NCBI RefSeq assembly: GCF_947172395.1
Contig: NC_069087.1
Location: forward strand, 17,428,889-17,492,888
DNA from: Bicyclus anynana
Taxonomy: Eukaryota; Arthropoda; Insecta; Lepidoptera; Nymphalidae
Direction of reading: 5' to 3'
Length of the DNA stretch: 64,000 bases
Every line of letters begins with the position of its first letter. The stretch's first letter is position 1. Made by a program: the position numbers and the translations under genes. This document shows positions 11,362-23,424 of the stretch, piece by piece. The notes under the pieces are model-generated. The model saw only the letters and a list, made by a program, of their open reading frames with translations. It was not told the DNA's origin and made no database searches.

Positions 11362-12337
11362 TATCTTTAGAAAGTACCATTCTAAGTAAAACAATGCATG
11401 TTTTAAAGGAGTCGTTGACTCGGCAATATTCAACTGATGATTTTCTTACAAGTTACGAGTATATCTTGTTATAAAATAAGGATTAAGAGGATAGAGGTCT
11501 GTTGGATTAGTCAAATTTGCGAAAAATAGCAAAAAAGTTATAGTACCTATCATTCATTATACTTATCAGAACAGTGACCCTTGGATTAGGAAGACATTAA
11601 TTTTGTTTTCATAGTTTCAGTTAGATTTGATGGAACCAAATTGATCAAAGACTCGAACAAGGACCACGCGATCTCTTTAACCAATAAGTCAATTCATTCA
11701 CTATTCAGATAGTTATCGCACATTTCTGGTTAAAAGGTGCCCTTATCACAACTATCACAGTTCTCGTCATCAATTGACACAACAATCATAATGACGAACG
11801 ATTAGGCAAAGTGCACAATTACGAAAATAAATATTTGATTTTATAAGCAGCCTTATCTACGGTCAACGCCCGTCCTACATAGGTAAACTAAGCGCTTGTT
11901 GTAAAAAGCTTAATAATATGTACAATGTTGTAAAGGCATTTGACAGTCGCAAAATAAAACTGTGTTCTTTAAGCAGCCTTATCTCATGGCTATGTGAAGA
12001 ATCGTTGGATGCTGCATACTTTGTGATAACCCGCAGCTATCTCTGACTTAAATAATTGCGGTGACAACTGATTAATGATTACTTTAATTCGGTGGAGTGG
12101 TATTTTAAAAAACATGCGCATTCCTTATCAGTGTATAATTATATCTATACACTTAATACACTACATATAGGCAGAAGTAAATTTTTAGCTGGAAATATTT
12201 CTCGTAATGTAGTCATATAGGTTGTGTTGTTTAAAATTTAGGGTGAGATAGCGTAGATAAGTAAGTGCCTATTATAGGTATGCAGGGACATAAGATGGCT
12301 AATATATTAAAAGCAGTTGAGGGCTGAAATACTTCGA

Positions 12338-12642
12338 CGGTCTTCGTGGCGCAGTGGTATGCGTGGTATGGTTCGATCCCTAGCTGGGTCGATCGAGGTT
12401 TTCCTAAAAAGTCCAGGTTTGGCTGGTGGGAGGCTTTGGCCCTACCGACAAAGACGTACCGCCAAACGATTTAGAGTTCCGGTATGATGTCGTGTAGAAA
12501 CCGGAAGGGGTGTGGATTTTCATCCTCCTCCTAACAAGTTAGCCCGCTTCCATCTTAGATTGCATCATCACTTACCATCAGGTTTCAGGAGAGGTAGTAT
12601 AGAGTAGTCAAGGGCTAACTTGTAAAGAATAAATAAAATGTT
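12338..12642 (+). mobile_element. SINE family 2 (GTGGCGCAGTGG type)
   Basis: The A-box region GTGGCGCAGTGGTATGCG and the B box GGTTCGATCCC form the tRNA-like head (the spacer is shortened here). The body has GTCCAGGTTTGGCTGGTGGG, GACGTACCGCCAA, GATGTCGTGTAGAAACCG, GTGTGGATTTTCATCCTCCT, TTAGCCCGCTTCCATC and ACTTACCATCAGG. The tail is AACTTGTAAAGAATAAATAA. It is nearly full length. Confidence 0.85.
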
Positions 12643-12959
12643 TAAAAGTGGTTAATGGTCTTTTTAACCGACTTCCAAAAAGGAGGAGGTTCTACGTTCG
12701 TCTGTATGTATGTTTTTTTTTTTTTTTTTTATGTATGTCCAGCGATAATTCCGTCATTTGTGGACCGATTTTGAAAATTCTTTTTTTGATTTGAAGGGTT
12801 TGATTCCAGGGTGGTCCCATTTTTTTCATGTCCGGATCTGATGATGGCATCCTGGAGAAATCGAGAGGAACTTTCGAAAATCGTAGAGACGGCTAGTACG
12901 TTTGTTAGTGTTTCCATAAGGTATTTTAAACCACTACAATTTTATGAAGGTCTGGAGTT

Positions 12960-13505
12960 GGTCTGATGATGGAGCCGATACACAGACGATGGAACTCGTC
13001 ATCGATTTACAGCAGGTACCTTTTGTTTGGGCTTGATTTATTTGTATTGATGAGAACTTTCCACCTAGATGGTTGTGACTGCATTAAGGGTCTGATGATG
13101 AAGACGAAGGACAGTGAAGAGAACTCCTCAACGGTTCACAGTAGCTACCTTGTGTTTGGACTTGATAAATTTGTATTGATGAGAACTTTCCACCTATATG
13201 GGTTGTGACTGTATTAGGGGTTTGGTGATGAAGGCGAAGGATAGTTAAGGGAACTCCTCGACGGTTCACAGTAGCTACCTTGTGTTTTGACTTAATAATT
13301 TTGTATTGATGAGAACTTTCCACCTGGATATGTTGTGACTATATTAGAGGTCTGGTGATGAAGATGAAGGAGAGTTAAGGGAACTCCTCGACGGTTCACA
13401 GTAGCTACCTTGTGTTTGGACTTGATAATTTTTATATTGATGAGAACTTTCCACCCATATGGAGTGTGACTGCATAGGGGGTCTGGTGATGAAGACGGAG
13501 GATAG
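12960..13505. repeat. 130-bp minisatellite, about 4.2 copies
   Basis: Units start with GGTCTGATGATG or variants at 12960, 13089, 13219, 13349 and 13480, giving periods of 129-131 bp. Each contains ACGGTTCACAGTAGCTACCT and TATTGATGAGAACTTTCCAC. The first unit is the most diverged, and the last stops after about 26 bp. Confidence 0.93.
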
Positions 13506-13707
13506 TCACCTTTCACGTTTTTCTGAATATTCATATTACGTGTGGATAAAGGGGGAGTGAAATTTTGTATATGAGTTAAGGTAGTATTTTTAAAATTGGG
13601 ATTGTATGACTTAGATACTTATCATAAGAAAATAACGTTTCAACTAATTGCTCATTAATTTTTGTTCACACTCAGTTAGGTGTGCTAAAACTAAAAATTA
13701 AAAAATA

Positions 13708-14030
13708 AAAATTTTAATAAAAAAAATTAAACCCACTTCCAACTCAAAAATTAACCTAAACTAAAAAGCAAAAAATAACATCTTACCTATGTGCTACCTT
13801 CCGATCAGATTGAAGGCGGTGCCAATCCAGTGACATGTTTTAATTAAAGCCGTTTCTGAAAGAACCACAGAAATTGTGTAATTTAAACGGCTTGAATTAA
13901 AACATCACTGGCTTGGCACCGCCTTCAAACTGATCAGAAGGTAGCACATAGGTAAGATGTTATTTTTTGCTTTTTAGTTTAGGTTAATTTTTGAGTTGGA
14001 AGTCGGTTTAATTTTTTTTATTAAAATTTT
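13708..14030. repeat. Long foldback, about 146-bp arms
   Basis: 13708-13855 is the near reverse complement of 13885-14030, with a 29-bp loop. Landmarks are CATCTTACCTATGTGCTACC against GGTAGCACATAGGTAAGATG, and AGGCGGTGCCA against TGGCACCGCCT. A related single arm is at 46651-46705. Confidence 0.93.
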
Positions 14031-14382
14031 TTACGTCTTCCGTGCTGTAGCTCTTTAGTCGAAAGTCGCCGGTCGCCGTCGCGTCGCCGTCGCGTCGCAG
14101 CAGGCAGCAGGGCACTCTCCGTGACCTCATTACCAATATGGCGCTGCAGACGACCTCACGAATGTTGTCAGTCGGTTCACTCGAGAACAGATATTACAAG
14201 AAGAGAGCTATTTAACATGAATTTATCTCAACAGAAACTTATGTCAAGGTTTCGATTTAATAACGATATTATCATTAAAGAAATTTATTTTAAAGGAAAC
14301 TTAAAATTAATACATTTATTTCTTTCTTATTTGATTTCTTGTGACAGCAGCATATTATGGGTATTTAATAAATACAGTAGTC

Positions 14383-14590
14383 CTACTAATATTATAAAGA
14401 AAGTTTTTATGGATGTTTGTTACTCTTTAACAGCGTAACTACTTAACCGATTTAACTGAAATTTGGAATGGATATAGATTTTACTCTGGATTAACACATA
14501 GGCTACTTTTCATCCCTGAGAAATTCATGGTTCCCGAGGGATTTGTGAAAAACTAAATTTCATGCGAACGAAGTTGCGGGCGTCCGCTAG
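14383..14590 (+). mobile_element. Helitron-like short element, subfamily 2
   Basis: Starts CTACTAATATTATAAAGA, contains ATGGATGTTTGTTACTCTTT, ACCGATTTAACTGAAATTTG and CATGGTTCCCGAGGGATTTG, and ends GGGCGTCCGCTAG before T. The same layout is seen at 34147-34372 and, on the minus strand, at 63824-64000. Confidence 0.75.
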
Positions 14591-15445
14591 TGTTCAATAA
14601 ATATAAGTGGAATAGTTGCATTAGTTATAGTATAGACTTCTGTAGATGATTTTTATCAAGGGAAACTGTAGAATTCTCATCACTGTTATTTTGCCTCGCA
14701 TCTTAGAAAAAAAAAACATTATTCATCATCGTTTAAAAATAGACATTACCGATCTTTTTTTTTATAAAAATTTTCATAAACCACCAATGCGAGTCATTGA
14801 CTAAGTTAAGTCAATGAACGTTTACGATATAAAGGACTCCCACAATTCCACAATTCTAACAATTTTAATTTATGATATTTAATAGCAGTATTTCAATACA
14901 TTACGTTAATTTATAACAAAGCATGGTCACAATTGTGATGAAAGAGCACTGAATACGTTAACAGGCAGGGGCCTGTTGTACCAATTAACCCAATAAAATA
15001 TAATATGGCATTGAACTTGAATTTGCACTTACTAATTGCCGAATTTAGTGTACTGTGTGCATAAATGCACACTTAGTATGTTTAGTTAAAAAAAAACAAC
15101 TTTCGATTGATTTTACTGAAAAACTGTAAAAATATCGCGCGATTATTTTGTTTGATACTTTTTTTGTAGCACAGAAAGCTTATTTTTTTCTGATTATTTG
15201 TCTGCTGTAGTGTCTTTGGGGGTTTGAGCGAGCAAAACTTTTGCCAGATTTGATCATTAGCACATCATTAGGTCTAGAAGTACTGAGGTCCTTACGCAGG
15301 GTGTACGGGACCGAATCTCTAAAGGCGTTTCATGTAAGAGTTGCTTGCATTGCGGTTCTGCATTGCATCGCATGCAGCGTTGTCTAGTCTGTCGCTGTAC
15401 CAAAATTAATTATTTATTTAGGCGTAAAAACGTAACAAACAATTA

Positions 15446-15835
15446 TCATCATCATCATATCAGCCGATGGACCACTGCAGGACATAGGCCTTTTGTAGGG
15501 ACTTCCAAACATCACGATATTGAGCTACCTGCATCCAGCGAATCCCTGCGACTCGCTTGATGTCGTCAGTCTACCTGGTGGGGGGTTGGCCAACACTGCA
15601 CACTACTAGTGCGGGGTCGCCATTCCAGCACTTTGGGACGCCAACGTCCATCGGCTCTTCGAACTATGTGCCCCGCCCATTGCCACTTCAGCTTCGCAAC
15701 TCGTTGAGCTATGTCGGTGACTTTGGTTCTACTGCGGATCTCCTTATTTCTGATTCGATCACGATACTCCTAACATAGCTCGTTCCATCGCCCGCTGTGT
15801 GACTGAGCCTTCTTATGAGGCCCATAGTTAGCGAC
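15446..15835 (-). mobile_element. 3' end of non-LTR retrotransposon, C-terminal RT region (pseudogene)
   Basis: On the minus strand this encodes, with frameshifts and stops, the tail read more clearly at 60973-61170 (GRPPTRWTDD, AYVLQWTSIG). The 3' tail is a TGATGATGATG repeat. GTGCGGGGTCGCCATTCCAG and TCGGCTCTTCGAACTATGTG extend the match further into the ORF than in the other copies. The clade is probably RTE-like (inference). Confidence 0.75.
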
Positions 15836-16000
15836 TTGGTCACTAACTATGGGTCGCTAAACAATTATACATATAGAGAATTGCTCTACACTAATACTTT
15901 TTTTATTTCAATGACAAAGTTAAGTTGCTTTTAAGTGTCCTGTTACCTGATTTTAAGTGTCGATACTGTCTAAATGATATTAAGTTCTATTCATACCTTT

Positions 16001-16092
16001 GGCGGTTTCTTCGTGGCATCATACCAGAACGCTAAATCGCTTGGCGGTACGACTTTGACGACTGGTTGGTAAATAGCCACGGCTGATGAACT
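16001..16092 (-). mobile_element. SINE family 2 internal fragment
   Basis: The minus strand reads AGCCGTGGCTATTTACCA, GTCGTACCGCCAAGCGATTT, AGCGTTCTGGTATGATGCC, matching the centre of SINE family 2. Confidence 0.65.
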
Positions 16093-18044
16093 ACCTCTAG
16101 CTGCTTTGAAACATTTTAATAAATATAAAAAGCTTAATTTATCCGTGATGGGAATAGAATTCAGGACTATCTATTAAATTCCTTAGAATTACCAAGTGCC
16201 CCAGAGAGGTCGTCAAACTTATGGTTACTTTCAAATGTAGGTTAAGACATGAGCAGACTGAGATTATACACAAAGACAACTTGATATCTCGACGCTAAAT
16301 AAATAGAGGCTTGTGTCATTGCCTATTTATGCAAGTGTACTTATCTGTAATGGCTTTAATTAAAATACCTAAAGTTAGTATCGTATTATATTCAACACAG
16401 ATTGAAGTGCGTACGGACTTTATTGCACGATTTTCAATTATTATTAACTAGGGACCCGTTCCAGTTCAGCAGAGCATATAGGTACGCCTACATTGTTTGT
16501 CACTGTCAATCAGAGAACATTGAACTAATTTAACTAATTAAGGCTATAATGCCTAACTTTATTTACGTGATGCATGCTAGAAAAGATCCGGGTCGATTTA
16601 TAAATCTTGCCCAAGATCTTTTGGCCTCCAAAGATCCTCCGAGCCGAGATGCAAACCTAGTCTCACAGGACAGGTCTTTAATGAAACTTTTTATAGCTTT
16701 CGGGCTAGACTCTGGTAGAATTTTCTACGCTGGTCTAAGCTCCCGTGACTTTTCTATAGTCTTATTTATTAAGGAGTCTATAGGATATACACAATCAAAA
16801 ATCTTCATCCATAAATCATAATCCTCTTAGCTGATTTACAAAAAAACCATTACGAGTTTATACACACCTAAACCATGACTTTATATCTAGCTGGATAACG
16901 TGACGTGCATCCAAAATTACTAATGTAGGTATTATAAAAAGAGCAAAGCGTCATTTTACCTTGGCAATCGTTCTTCGATAACTTCGAAAAAAGAAATGCT
17001 TAGGTAATGCTTTATAAATCCTACAAATGAATCAAAGCATTATTTGAGGTCTTAAAATGTAGGTAGATATATCAAGAATGTATACTGCAGACTGTAGTAC
17101 GTATCAACCTACTACGGAATCCAATGACCCTGCCCGTGATTGATTAGACATAGCTACTTGACAACTGACAACACAGCGCATTGCGTGAATGTCAAGGATG
17201 GAGCTCCAAAGTTCGAATAGAATTTATCTCAAACATTTTGGGTTATTAATACTCGCACGAGTGATAACGATAACAAAGCGCTCCCACGCGAATCTCTGCA
17301 GCTTCTGAATTGTTGCTATAATTTAATATTTTTATCTATATTATTACTAAACTTAGTAGAACGACATTTAAATCTATTGTCTGCCTGATTTAGAACGAAT
17401 TATGGATATTTTTACAGGTAGGTTAAGCATAGCTTAGAATTGAGAGTTATGGCGCATAGGCAAAAAGCAAAACACGATTTCGTCGCGGACAATCAAGAAA
17501 GTAGAGAATTGACGTTATTCATGAACTAATTTGCTTATTCAGTCTTTCTTCTGTTCCTTAAGTTTAAAGATCCTTTTCTTATAATTAAATAATAATTATT
17601 TATTGTACACAACATACCTATTTAGATAGTTTTAAAATTGATCAAAAGTTTTATTTGAATCGAGTCAGCATAGGTAGCTAAATAATGTTTATCAGTTCCA
17701 CTTTCCTCGTAGATAATATCATGTTGTTGTGACAGTCGTCCGTTCATAGGTGCATATACAATAAGTACTTACTACTTTTTATTAAGAACTAATTATTATT
17801 AAAATTAATCTTTTACCGCCACGTTGATTAGAGTCTTCAGTTTTCCTTGTAGGTAATTATTATCTTCCTAGGTAGTAGGTTTAAAAATTGTAATTTGTTT
17901 TCGTTTTGTTTCAAAATTATAAAATTATTAACCTAATTCTACATATTATCTACTGAGTTCACTATGTATAATTTACTTATGTGCGAAATAATAGGCATTT
18001 TTTTTTTTTTATTATTTTTTTTTTATTTTTTTTTTTTATTGTAT
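16093..18044. other. Intronic stretch, mostly unique
   Basis: No family seen. A 90-codon frame at 16549-16821 shows no recognisable domain and has no exon-like boundaries. Poly-T runs occur near 18000-18040. Confidence 0.5.
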
Positions 18045-18175
18045 TTTCACAATAGAGAAAGAATACAATAAGGAATTTAAGTTAACTTATCCTAATAACT
18101 ATACAAATCATGCCCACGTGGAATGGTGGCAAGAATACTGGCTGCATTTCCGCGCTGGACAGTCAGGCTTTTATT
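18045..18175. mobile_element. Rearranged copy of the AGAGAAAGAATACAATAAGG repeat
   Basis: AGAGAAAGAATACAATAAGG at 18054 matches 41423 in the same orientation. The following part (ACTATACAAATCATGCCCAC, GTGGAATGGTGGCAAGAATA) matches 41630-41690 in inverted orientation. The copy is thus a head joined to an inverted tail. Class unknown. Confidence 0.6.
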
Positions 18176-19127
18176 TTTTATTTTTATTATTTATTTATTT
18201 ATTAGGTAGTAGGTACCTACCTATTTTAACACTTTATTGAGTCTGTACCACTACCGCACGTTCTTCGTAGGTAGCTTACCTAGGTTTGCAAGCATGCTAA
18301 ATTATTATCAGATAAAACAAGGCCAAAACAAAAATTAGTGTCCGTCGGATATAGAAATACTTAAATACTTGGGTAGATAAGTACATATTGTTATTGACCT
18401 CGGAATACTACAGTTAGGTACGTTTTGTCATATTATTGTTAAAACAATCGTTATTATTGGAACTGCAGACACAACACCTTGCAGTGATATCACTACAGAG
18501 CTTTAGTCTCGCGCATTCAGGGCAGGGAGACGGAGTTGAGCTGATTTGCGTAAGCGCACACTTCGGAGAATTTCTGTTCGCGGGGAAAAAATGACGTATT
18601 GTCGACTGACATTCGTTGAAATAAAGAATGAGTTGTCTTATTTTTGTTGTTGACACATTTTGTTATTCCTTAACTCCTGTACTTAGTTGTAGTTTTTATG
18701 AATCTCTACTTATTATCATTAGCTCTTGACTGACCCACTACAGATTTAGTTATCTCCCATATTGAATTGAAACTTAGCTTGTCTACACTCATAAACGGTT
18801 CCGCAATTTTTGATATTAGTTATACTCCTCTACCTGTACTATTATGTATTCTGTGTCTGTATTACTATACTAAATTTGATAACTATTTGACTATTTGTCC
18901 ATCTAAAATTACTTACATTATTCCCTGCGTAGCAATAGCATATGCCACATTAGCATAACCTGAAGGAGGACTAAAGTTAAGGTTTACACATATACCTACC
19001 AACCATATTCATTAAGTACATCATATGAGGTTTTAATTTGTAGATGTTTGTAAGTATATCCTTTTATAAGTATGAACATATTTAAGAGTTAATGACCCTG
19101 ACCTATAATTTTTTTTTTATTTTTTTA

Positions 19128-19435
19128 TTCTTTACAAGTTAGCCCTTGACTACAATCTCACCTGATGGTAAGTGACGATGCAATCTAAGATGGCTAACTT
19201 GTTAGGAGGAGGATGAAAATCCACACCCCTTTCGGTTTCTACACGACACCGTACCGGAACACTAAATCGCTTGGCGATACGTCTTTGTTGGTAGGGTGTA
19301 ATTAACCATGGCTGAAACCTCCCACCAGCCAGACCTGGACCAATTAAGAAAACCTCAATCGGCCCAGCCGGGAATCGAACCCAGGACCTCCGTTTTGTAA
19401 ATCCACCGCGCATGCCACTGCGCCACGGAAGCCGT
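19128..19435 (-). mobile_element. SINE family 2, near full length, minus strand
   Basis: The minus strand has GGCTTCCGTGGCGCAGTGGC, GCATGCGCGGTGGATTTACA, the B box GGTTCGATTCCC, AGGTCTGGCTGGTGGGAGG, GACGTATCGCCAAGCGATTT, TTCATCCTCCTCCTAAC and a GTAAAGAATAAAAAAATA tail. Confidence 0.87.
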
Positions 19436-19727
19436 CAAACTAATTATTAACATAAGTAAATACAAAATCACGCGTTTTTTCAACTTGCTATTACATAACT
19501 TGAGAAATAGGAGAACAGAGTGATCAGCAATTAAGCTCTTTCGATTTTTAACCGACTTCATCTAAGGTTTACATTGTATGGGCGCTCAAATCACAGAATG
19601 TAATAACAATTATCATAACCAGCCACCGGCGGCCGGCTCTGATAAGGCGATTTATCTGCGCTCCACCAAAACAAACGACTGTCCGCAACCGAGGAGACAG
19701 CTCGACCATTAACTTATTAATAACTAA

Positions 19728-19812
19728 ATTAATATTCGTTTAGCGTTCGGTGATATTAACCATAATAAGTCAGACAGACAACAATCGAATCCCCCTTCAT
19801 GCGGTTTGGTTT
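19728..19812 (+). repeat. Direct repeat, copy A (partner 20715-20825)
   Basis: TTAATATTCGTTTAGCGTTC, GGTGATATTAACCATAATAA, GACAGACAACAATCGAATCC and CTTCATGCGGTTT recur about 987 bp downstream with a small insertion. The flanked segment contains an AACCGACTTCC-head copy and a SINE. Confidence 0.8.
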
Positions 19813-19813
19813 T

Positions 19814-20036
19814 TTAACCGATTTCCAAAAAGGAGGAGGTTCTACGTTCGGCTGTATGTATGTTATTTTTTTAAGTATGTCCAGCGATAATTCCGTCAGT
19901 TATGGACCGATTTTGAAAATTCTCTTTTTGTTTTAAAGGGTCTGATTCCAGGGTGGTCCCATTTTTTTCATGTCAGGATCTGATTATGGTATCCTGGAGA
20001 AATTGAGAGGAACTTTCGAAAACGGGGATGGTGACT
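19814..20036 (+). mobile_element. AACCGACTTCC-element head, second copy
   Basis: TTAACCGATTTCCAAAAAGG, GTATGTCCAGCGATAATTCC, GGTGGTCCCATTTTTTTCAT and GAGAGGAACTTTCGAAAA align base for base with 12663-12885. Confidence 0.8.
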
Positions 20037-20517
20037 AGGTTTGAATATATTGATTTTTATGATACATTCGGGTAAATAAGGTCAATGGTAACTAATTTAT
20101 ACATGAAAAGCAAAGATTGTCTGGATATTTGCAAAATAAATAAGATTATAAAATTTCAAAATCCATTAAATTTTTTTTATCGTAATTAGATGAAAATTCA
20201 TACAGTTTTAGCTTCCTTACATTAAATGTGACATTTTTTAACATGTGAACTATAAACATAAACGCACAAATAACAAAGATATTAGTAATTTTGTTTGTAC
20301 GCACATACAAATCTAACGATCATTACATTTCCTACGACGTCATTAGTTCGTGCCATTTTGTATGGGACGTTTTTCAGGGAACCGCGGCAGCGGCGTAAAT
20401 CTGACTCTTAAAATCCCTGTAGCTCCGAAAGTAGCTGCCCTGTTACTTTTACAAAATTGCTTTACTATTAGCGTACTCTTACTTTATATACAACTTAAAA
20501 ACTGTCATCATCCCTAT

Positions 20518-20700
20518 TAAGAAAATTCTCTGATATGCAGGTTTCCTTATGATGTTTTCCTTCACCGTGGGGACACGTGATATTTAATTTCTTAAAATGC
20601 ACACAACTGAAAAGTTGGAGGGGCATGCCCCGGACCGTATTCGAACCTACACCCTCCGGAATCGGAGGCAGAGGTCATATCCACTGGGCTATCAAGGCTC
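20518..20700 (-). mobile_element. SINE family 1, internally shortened, minus strand
   Basis: The minus strand starts GAGCCTTGATAGCCCAGTGG, has the B-box region GTTCGAATA with TCCGGAGGGTGTAGG, and a body with CACGTGTCCCCACGGTGAAG. Confidence 0.8.
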
Positions 20701-20714
20701 ATTATGCATATGCT

Positions 20715-20825
20715 GTAAATTAATATTCGTTTAACATTCGGTGATATTCACCATAATAAATCTAAATCGGTGATATTCACCACTAGCAGACAGACATCAA
20801 TCGAATCCCCTTTCATGCGGTTTTT
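20715..20825 (+). repeat. Direct repeat, copy B (partner 19728-19812)
   Basis: Same motifs as copy A, with an extra internal CGGTGATATTCACCA duplication. Confidence 0.8.
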
Positions 20826-21892
20826 TTTTCACTAATGCAAATCCTGTTACTTTGATTCATATAAAATCTACAAATTTGTGGAAAGTGCATTAACAGTAAA
20901 ATTAGGAATTAGCGAATACAGTCAGTCAAAACAAAACAGATTTTTGGTGACTTTATCACTTTCTCGTTTTTTATTATTTTTTCCATAGTTCAAACATTTG
21001 ACAGATCGCACTGCAAACATATATTTTGCGATTTGTATAGGTAAATGATTTTTTTTACTCTTCTTAAAAATTGGTTATAAATTAATGTAGGCAAGTAATC
21101 GATTTCTACTGTACTTAATTTAAATGGTTCCAAAGATCGATATTGAAATTTTAATGAGAACAAGTTTTGCAAAAAAATAAAAGTACCTCGTACCTAAGCG
21201 ATAATGAGGCTTTTGCAATATTGCCCTAAATAAATAATTTTGACTTTCACCACTTCACTTTGGATTAATAAGTGACTGCAGATACCTATAGGCTTTCAAT
21301 AACACTTCATTAATTATTCAATCTTTACAACTACCTACTTCTGCATTGCAAACGTAAAAAGAAAATAAGTGAAAAATTCCTTATGTAATTCAGGTTCATC
21401 TACCCTCAGGACTCACTTTTGCATCTACGAACTGCATGCCACTTCCGGAGACCCTGCAATAGGTCATTCAATGATGTTATAGATGATAATGAGTAACGAT
21501 ATTATTTTTCTAGTTATGATTCAGTCCTTAGAGTTCCGGTACGATGCCCCGTAGAAACCGTCAGATGTATCGATATAAATCGTTAGATGCTCCTCCTCCA
21601 TACTAAAGAACGCCCAATTGTATGTCATAACCCAAAAACGTGCATGCACATCTTATCTTAGTAAGTAACAAGCGCATGCAGTGAGTGAACGTGGACTTAA
21701 AAAAATATTAACTTAGTATGCCTTCGTGCTCATTTTGGAAGTGTAAAAACACAAGCCACAACATGAATAAAGAGAAATGTGTTACCAGTGATGACGTACT
21801 CAATGTGCGAAACCAATGACAATTCCGCGACCCTTTGAGGCCCATCTAACGATCTACGATCGATGGTCAGATGTATGTGTAGAATAAACTTG

Positions 21893-22160
21893 TACCTCCT
21901 CCAAGTAAGCCCGCTTCCATCTTAGGGAGAAGCCACTCGGTGCGGTGCGGTAGCGGCTGCGGCGTCCTGCTTATAAAAATCAATGATATGCCAGACGGTG
22001 CGTTCCGGCGCCGTACCGCAGGCACACTTTTTGCTACGGCGCCGCAAACGTTTCCGTTGCGGCGCCGCACCGCACCGTGTGACTTCACTCTTAGACTGCA
22101 TCCACACTTAACATCAGGTAAAATCGCTGTCAAGGGATAACTTGTCATTGCATAAAAAAA
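21893..22160 (+). mobile_element. SINE family 2 3' part interrupted by a MITE
   Basis: TAAGCCCGCTTCCATCTTAG (21906-21925) and TCTTAGACTGCATCCACACT (22089 on) are adjacent in other copies. Here they are separated by a GC-rich insertion at 21926-22088. Confidence 0.8.
21926..22088. mobile_element. GC-rich MITE nested in a SINE (163 bp, 6-bp TSD)
   Basis: TIRs: GAAGCCACTCGGTGCGGTGC on the left pairs with GCACCGCACCGTGTGACTTC on the right. TCTTAG occurs on both sides (21920-21925, 22089-22094) as a candidate 6-bp target duplication, but once in uninterrupted SINE copies. The strong local GC content makes chance open frames on both strands. Confidence 0.8.
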
Positions 22161-22502
22161 ATCGGGACAAAAATTATTACATACTTACTTAATAGTATTC
22201 TCGCAATCAAGATTAATTTACGGAATATCGTTTAGAGGTTACGGTGACATACACTCGCTGAGTCAAGGTGAGACAGGTGAGGCGCGCGTGTGTAATGTAT
22301 GTGTGTGTTACTATGGGTATATGTTGTGTGTGTGCGAGTAGTGACCACCAATCGACAGCCGGACGGTCATCGCATCTTAGCTCTTTGTCATCGATCTGAA
22401 TCATGCTATCGGTTCGAAAATATGTAGGTAGATGATGACAACATTTGGACCCTTTGACATGAATTATCAACAAGGCTCTTTATTCAAGCATACCTAGTCT
22501 TC

Positions 22503-22605
22503 GGAATGACATTCGTTATCGATAGGTCACGTGATCAAGTTTTTTTAGTTTTCGATACGTTAGCGTATGTAGAAAGAGAATCGACAACATGGCTACAGGC
22601 CCTGC
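22503..22605. mobile_element. CACGTG-core MITE, half copy
   Basis: GAATGACATTCGTTATCGAT, AGGTCACGTGATCAAG, TTAGTTTTCGATACGTTAGC, GTAGAAAGAGAATCGAC and ATGGCTACAGGCCC match the right half of the family. Confidence 0.65.
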
Positions 22606-22771
22606 AAGTTCAATATTCGCGTAGCGCATATCCGTTACTGGCGACGGCTATCCGATGTCCGATATCCATTGACGTTTTTAGCAAACAATGGGCCGACACG
22701 TCCGAGCCAAAATCGCCAGTAACTATCCTGTAGGTTCACCATCTTTGCAATTTTTGGATTGTAGAAATATG

Positions 22772-22954
22772 TATATTAATATTATAAAGGTGAAGAGTTT
22801 GTTGGTTTGAACGCGCTAATCTCAAGAACTACTCGTCCGATTTGAAAAACTCTTTCAGTGTTAGATAATACCTCATTTATGGAGGAAGGCTACATTATTA
22901 TCCCACTATTCCTAAGGGAACGGAAACCATGCGGGTGAAACCGGCGTTAGCTAG
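22772..22954 (+). mobile_element. Helitron-like short element, subfamily 1
   Basis: Starts TATATTAATATTATAAAGGT and has GAACGCGCTAATCTCAAGAA, TCCGATTTGAAAAACTCTTT and GTGTTAGATAA. It ends GGCGTTAGCTAG before T. Confidence 0.75.
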
Positions 22955-23041
22955 TACTATAACCTACATTAGTATGACTGTCTTGTCTGTAGCACCATCG
23001 AGATTGCGTGCTCAACTCAGCATAGCCGTGCATTGTAATGT

Positions 23042-23067
23042 AGTACGTACGTACGTACGTACGTACA
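23042..23067. repeat. (GTAC)n microsatellite
   Basis: About six tandem copies of the self-complementary tetramer GTAC. Confidence 0.95.
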
Positions 23068-23424
23068 TCAGCTGAGAGTGAGGCATACTTAAGGTTATGG
23101 TGACTGTGTTGTCATATTCAACAATGGACGCAAAACTTTGCGAGAAACTCAGTTTTGCACAAATCTCACGGGAAACACAGATTTTGCGGGGTGAAACAGT
23201 AGCCCATATGATGCTGAATGGCTTCCCTTATCTTCCAGTAAAAGTTCAATTAAAATCGGTTTTGCTATTCCAGCTTAGCCCAACAAAACTTTAAGAACCT
23301 GAGAAAACACTCATTTCTTTCCAAATAACACACATTCCAAATAACACAAGCAGCTTCGCTGTATTTGGGTCTGAATCTGAAGGGTGTGGGTAAAACTACA
23401 GATACATGAAGCTTTGGCTGGTGG

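Larger units (their letters stand above)
12655..14030. mobile_element. AACCGACTTCC element containing a minisatellite and a foldback
   Basis: The left end TTAACCGACTTCCAAAAAGG (12663 on) is mirrored at the right end by GTTGGAAGTCGGTTTAA (about 13996-14012), suggesting terminal inverted repeats of one about 1.35-kb element. Inside are a conserved head (GTCCAGCGATAATTCCGTCA, GGTGGTCCCATTTTTTTCATG), a 130-bp tandem array and a long foldback. Other copies of the head are at 19814-20036, and short ends occur elsewhere. The class is unknown to me, and the unity of the element is inferred. Confidence 0.55.

Noticed and set aside
12960..13505. Regularly spaced repeats as a CRISPR-like array
   Set aside because: Units are contiguous 130-bp repeats with no unique spacers, in a eukaryotic genome.
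14121..14438. 105-codon + strand open frame
   Set aside because: Its 3' third is the head of a Helitron-like element; no domain or splice context.
21867..22148. Overlapping open frames on both strands
   Set aside because: Produced by the GC-rich inverted repeat MITE at 21926-22088.
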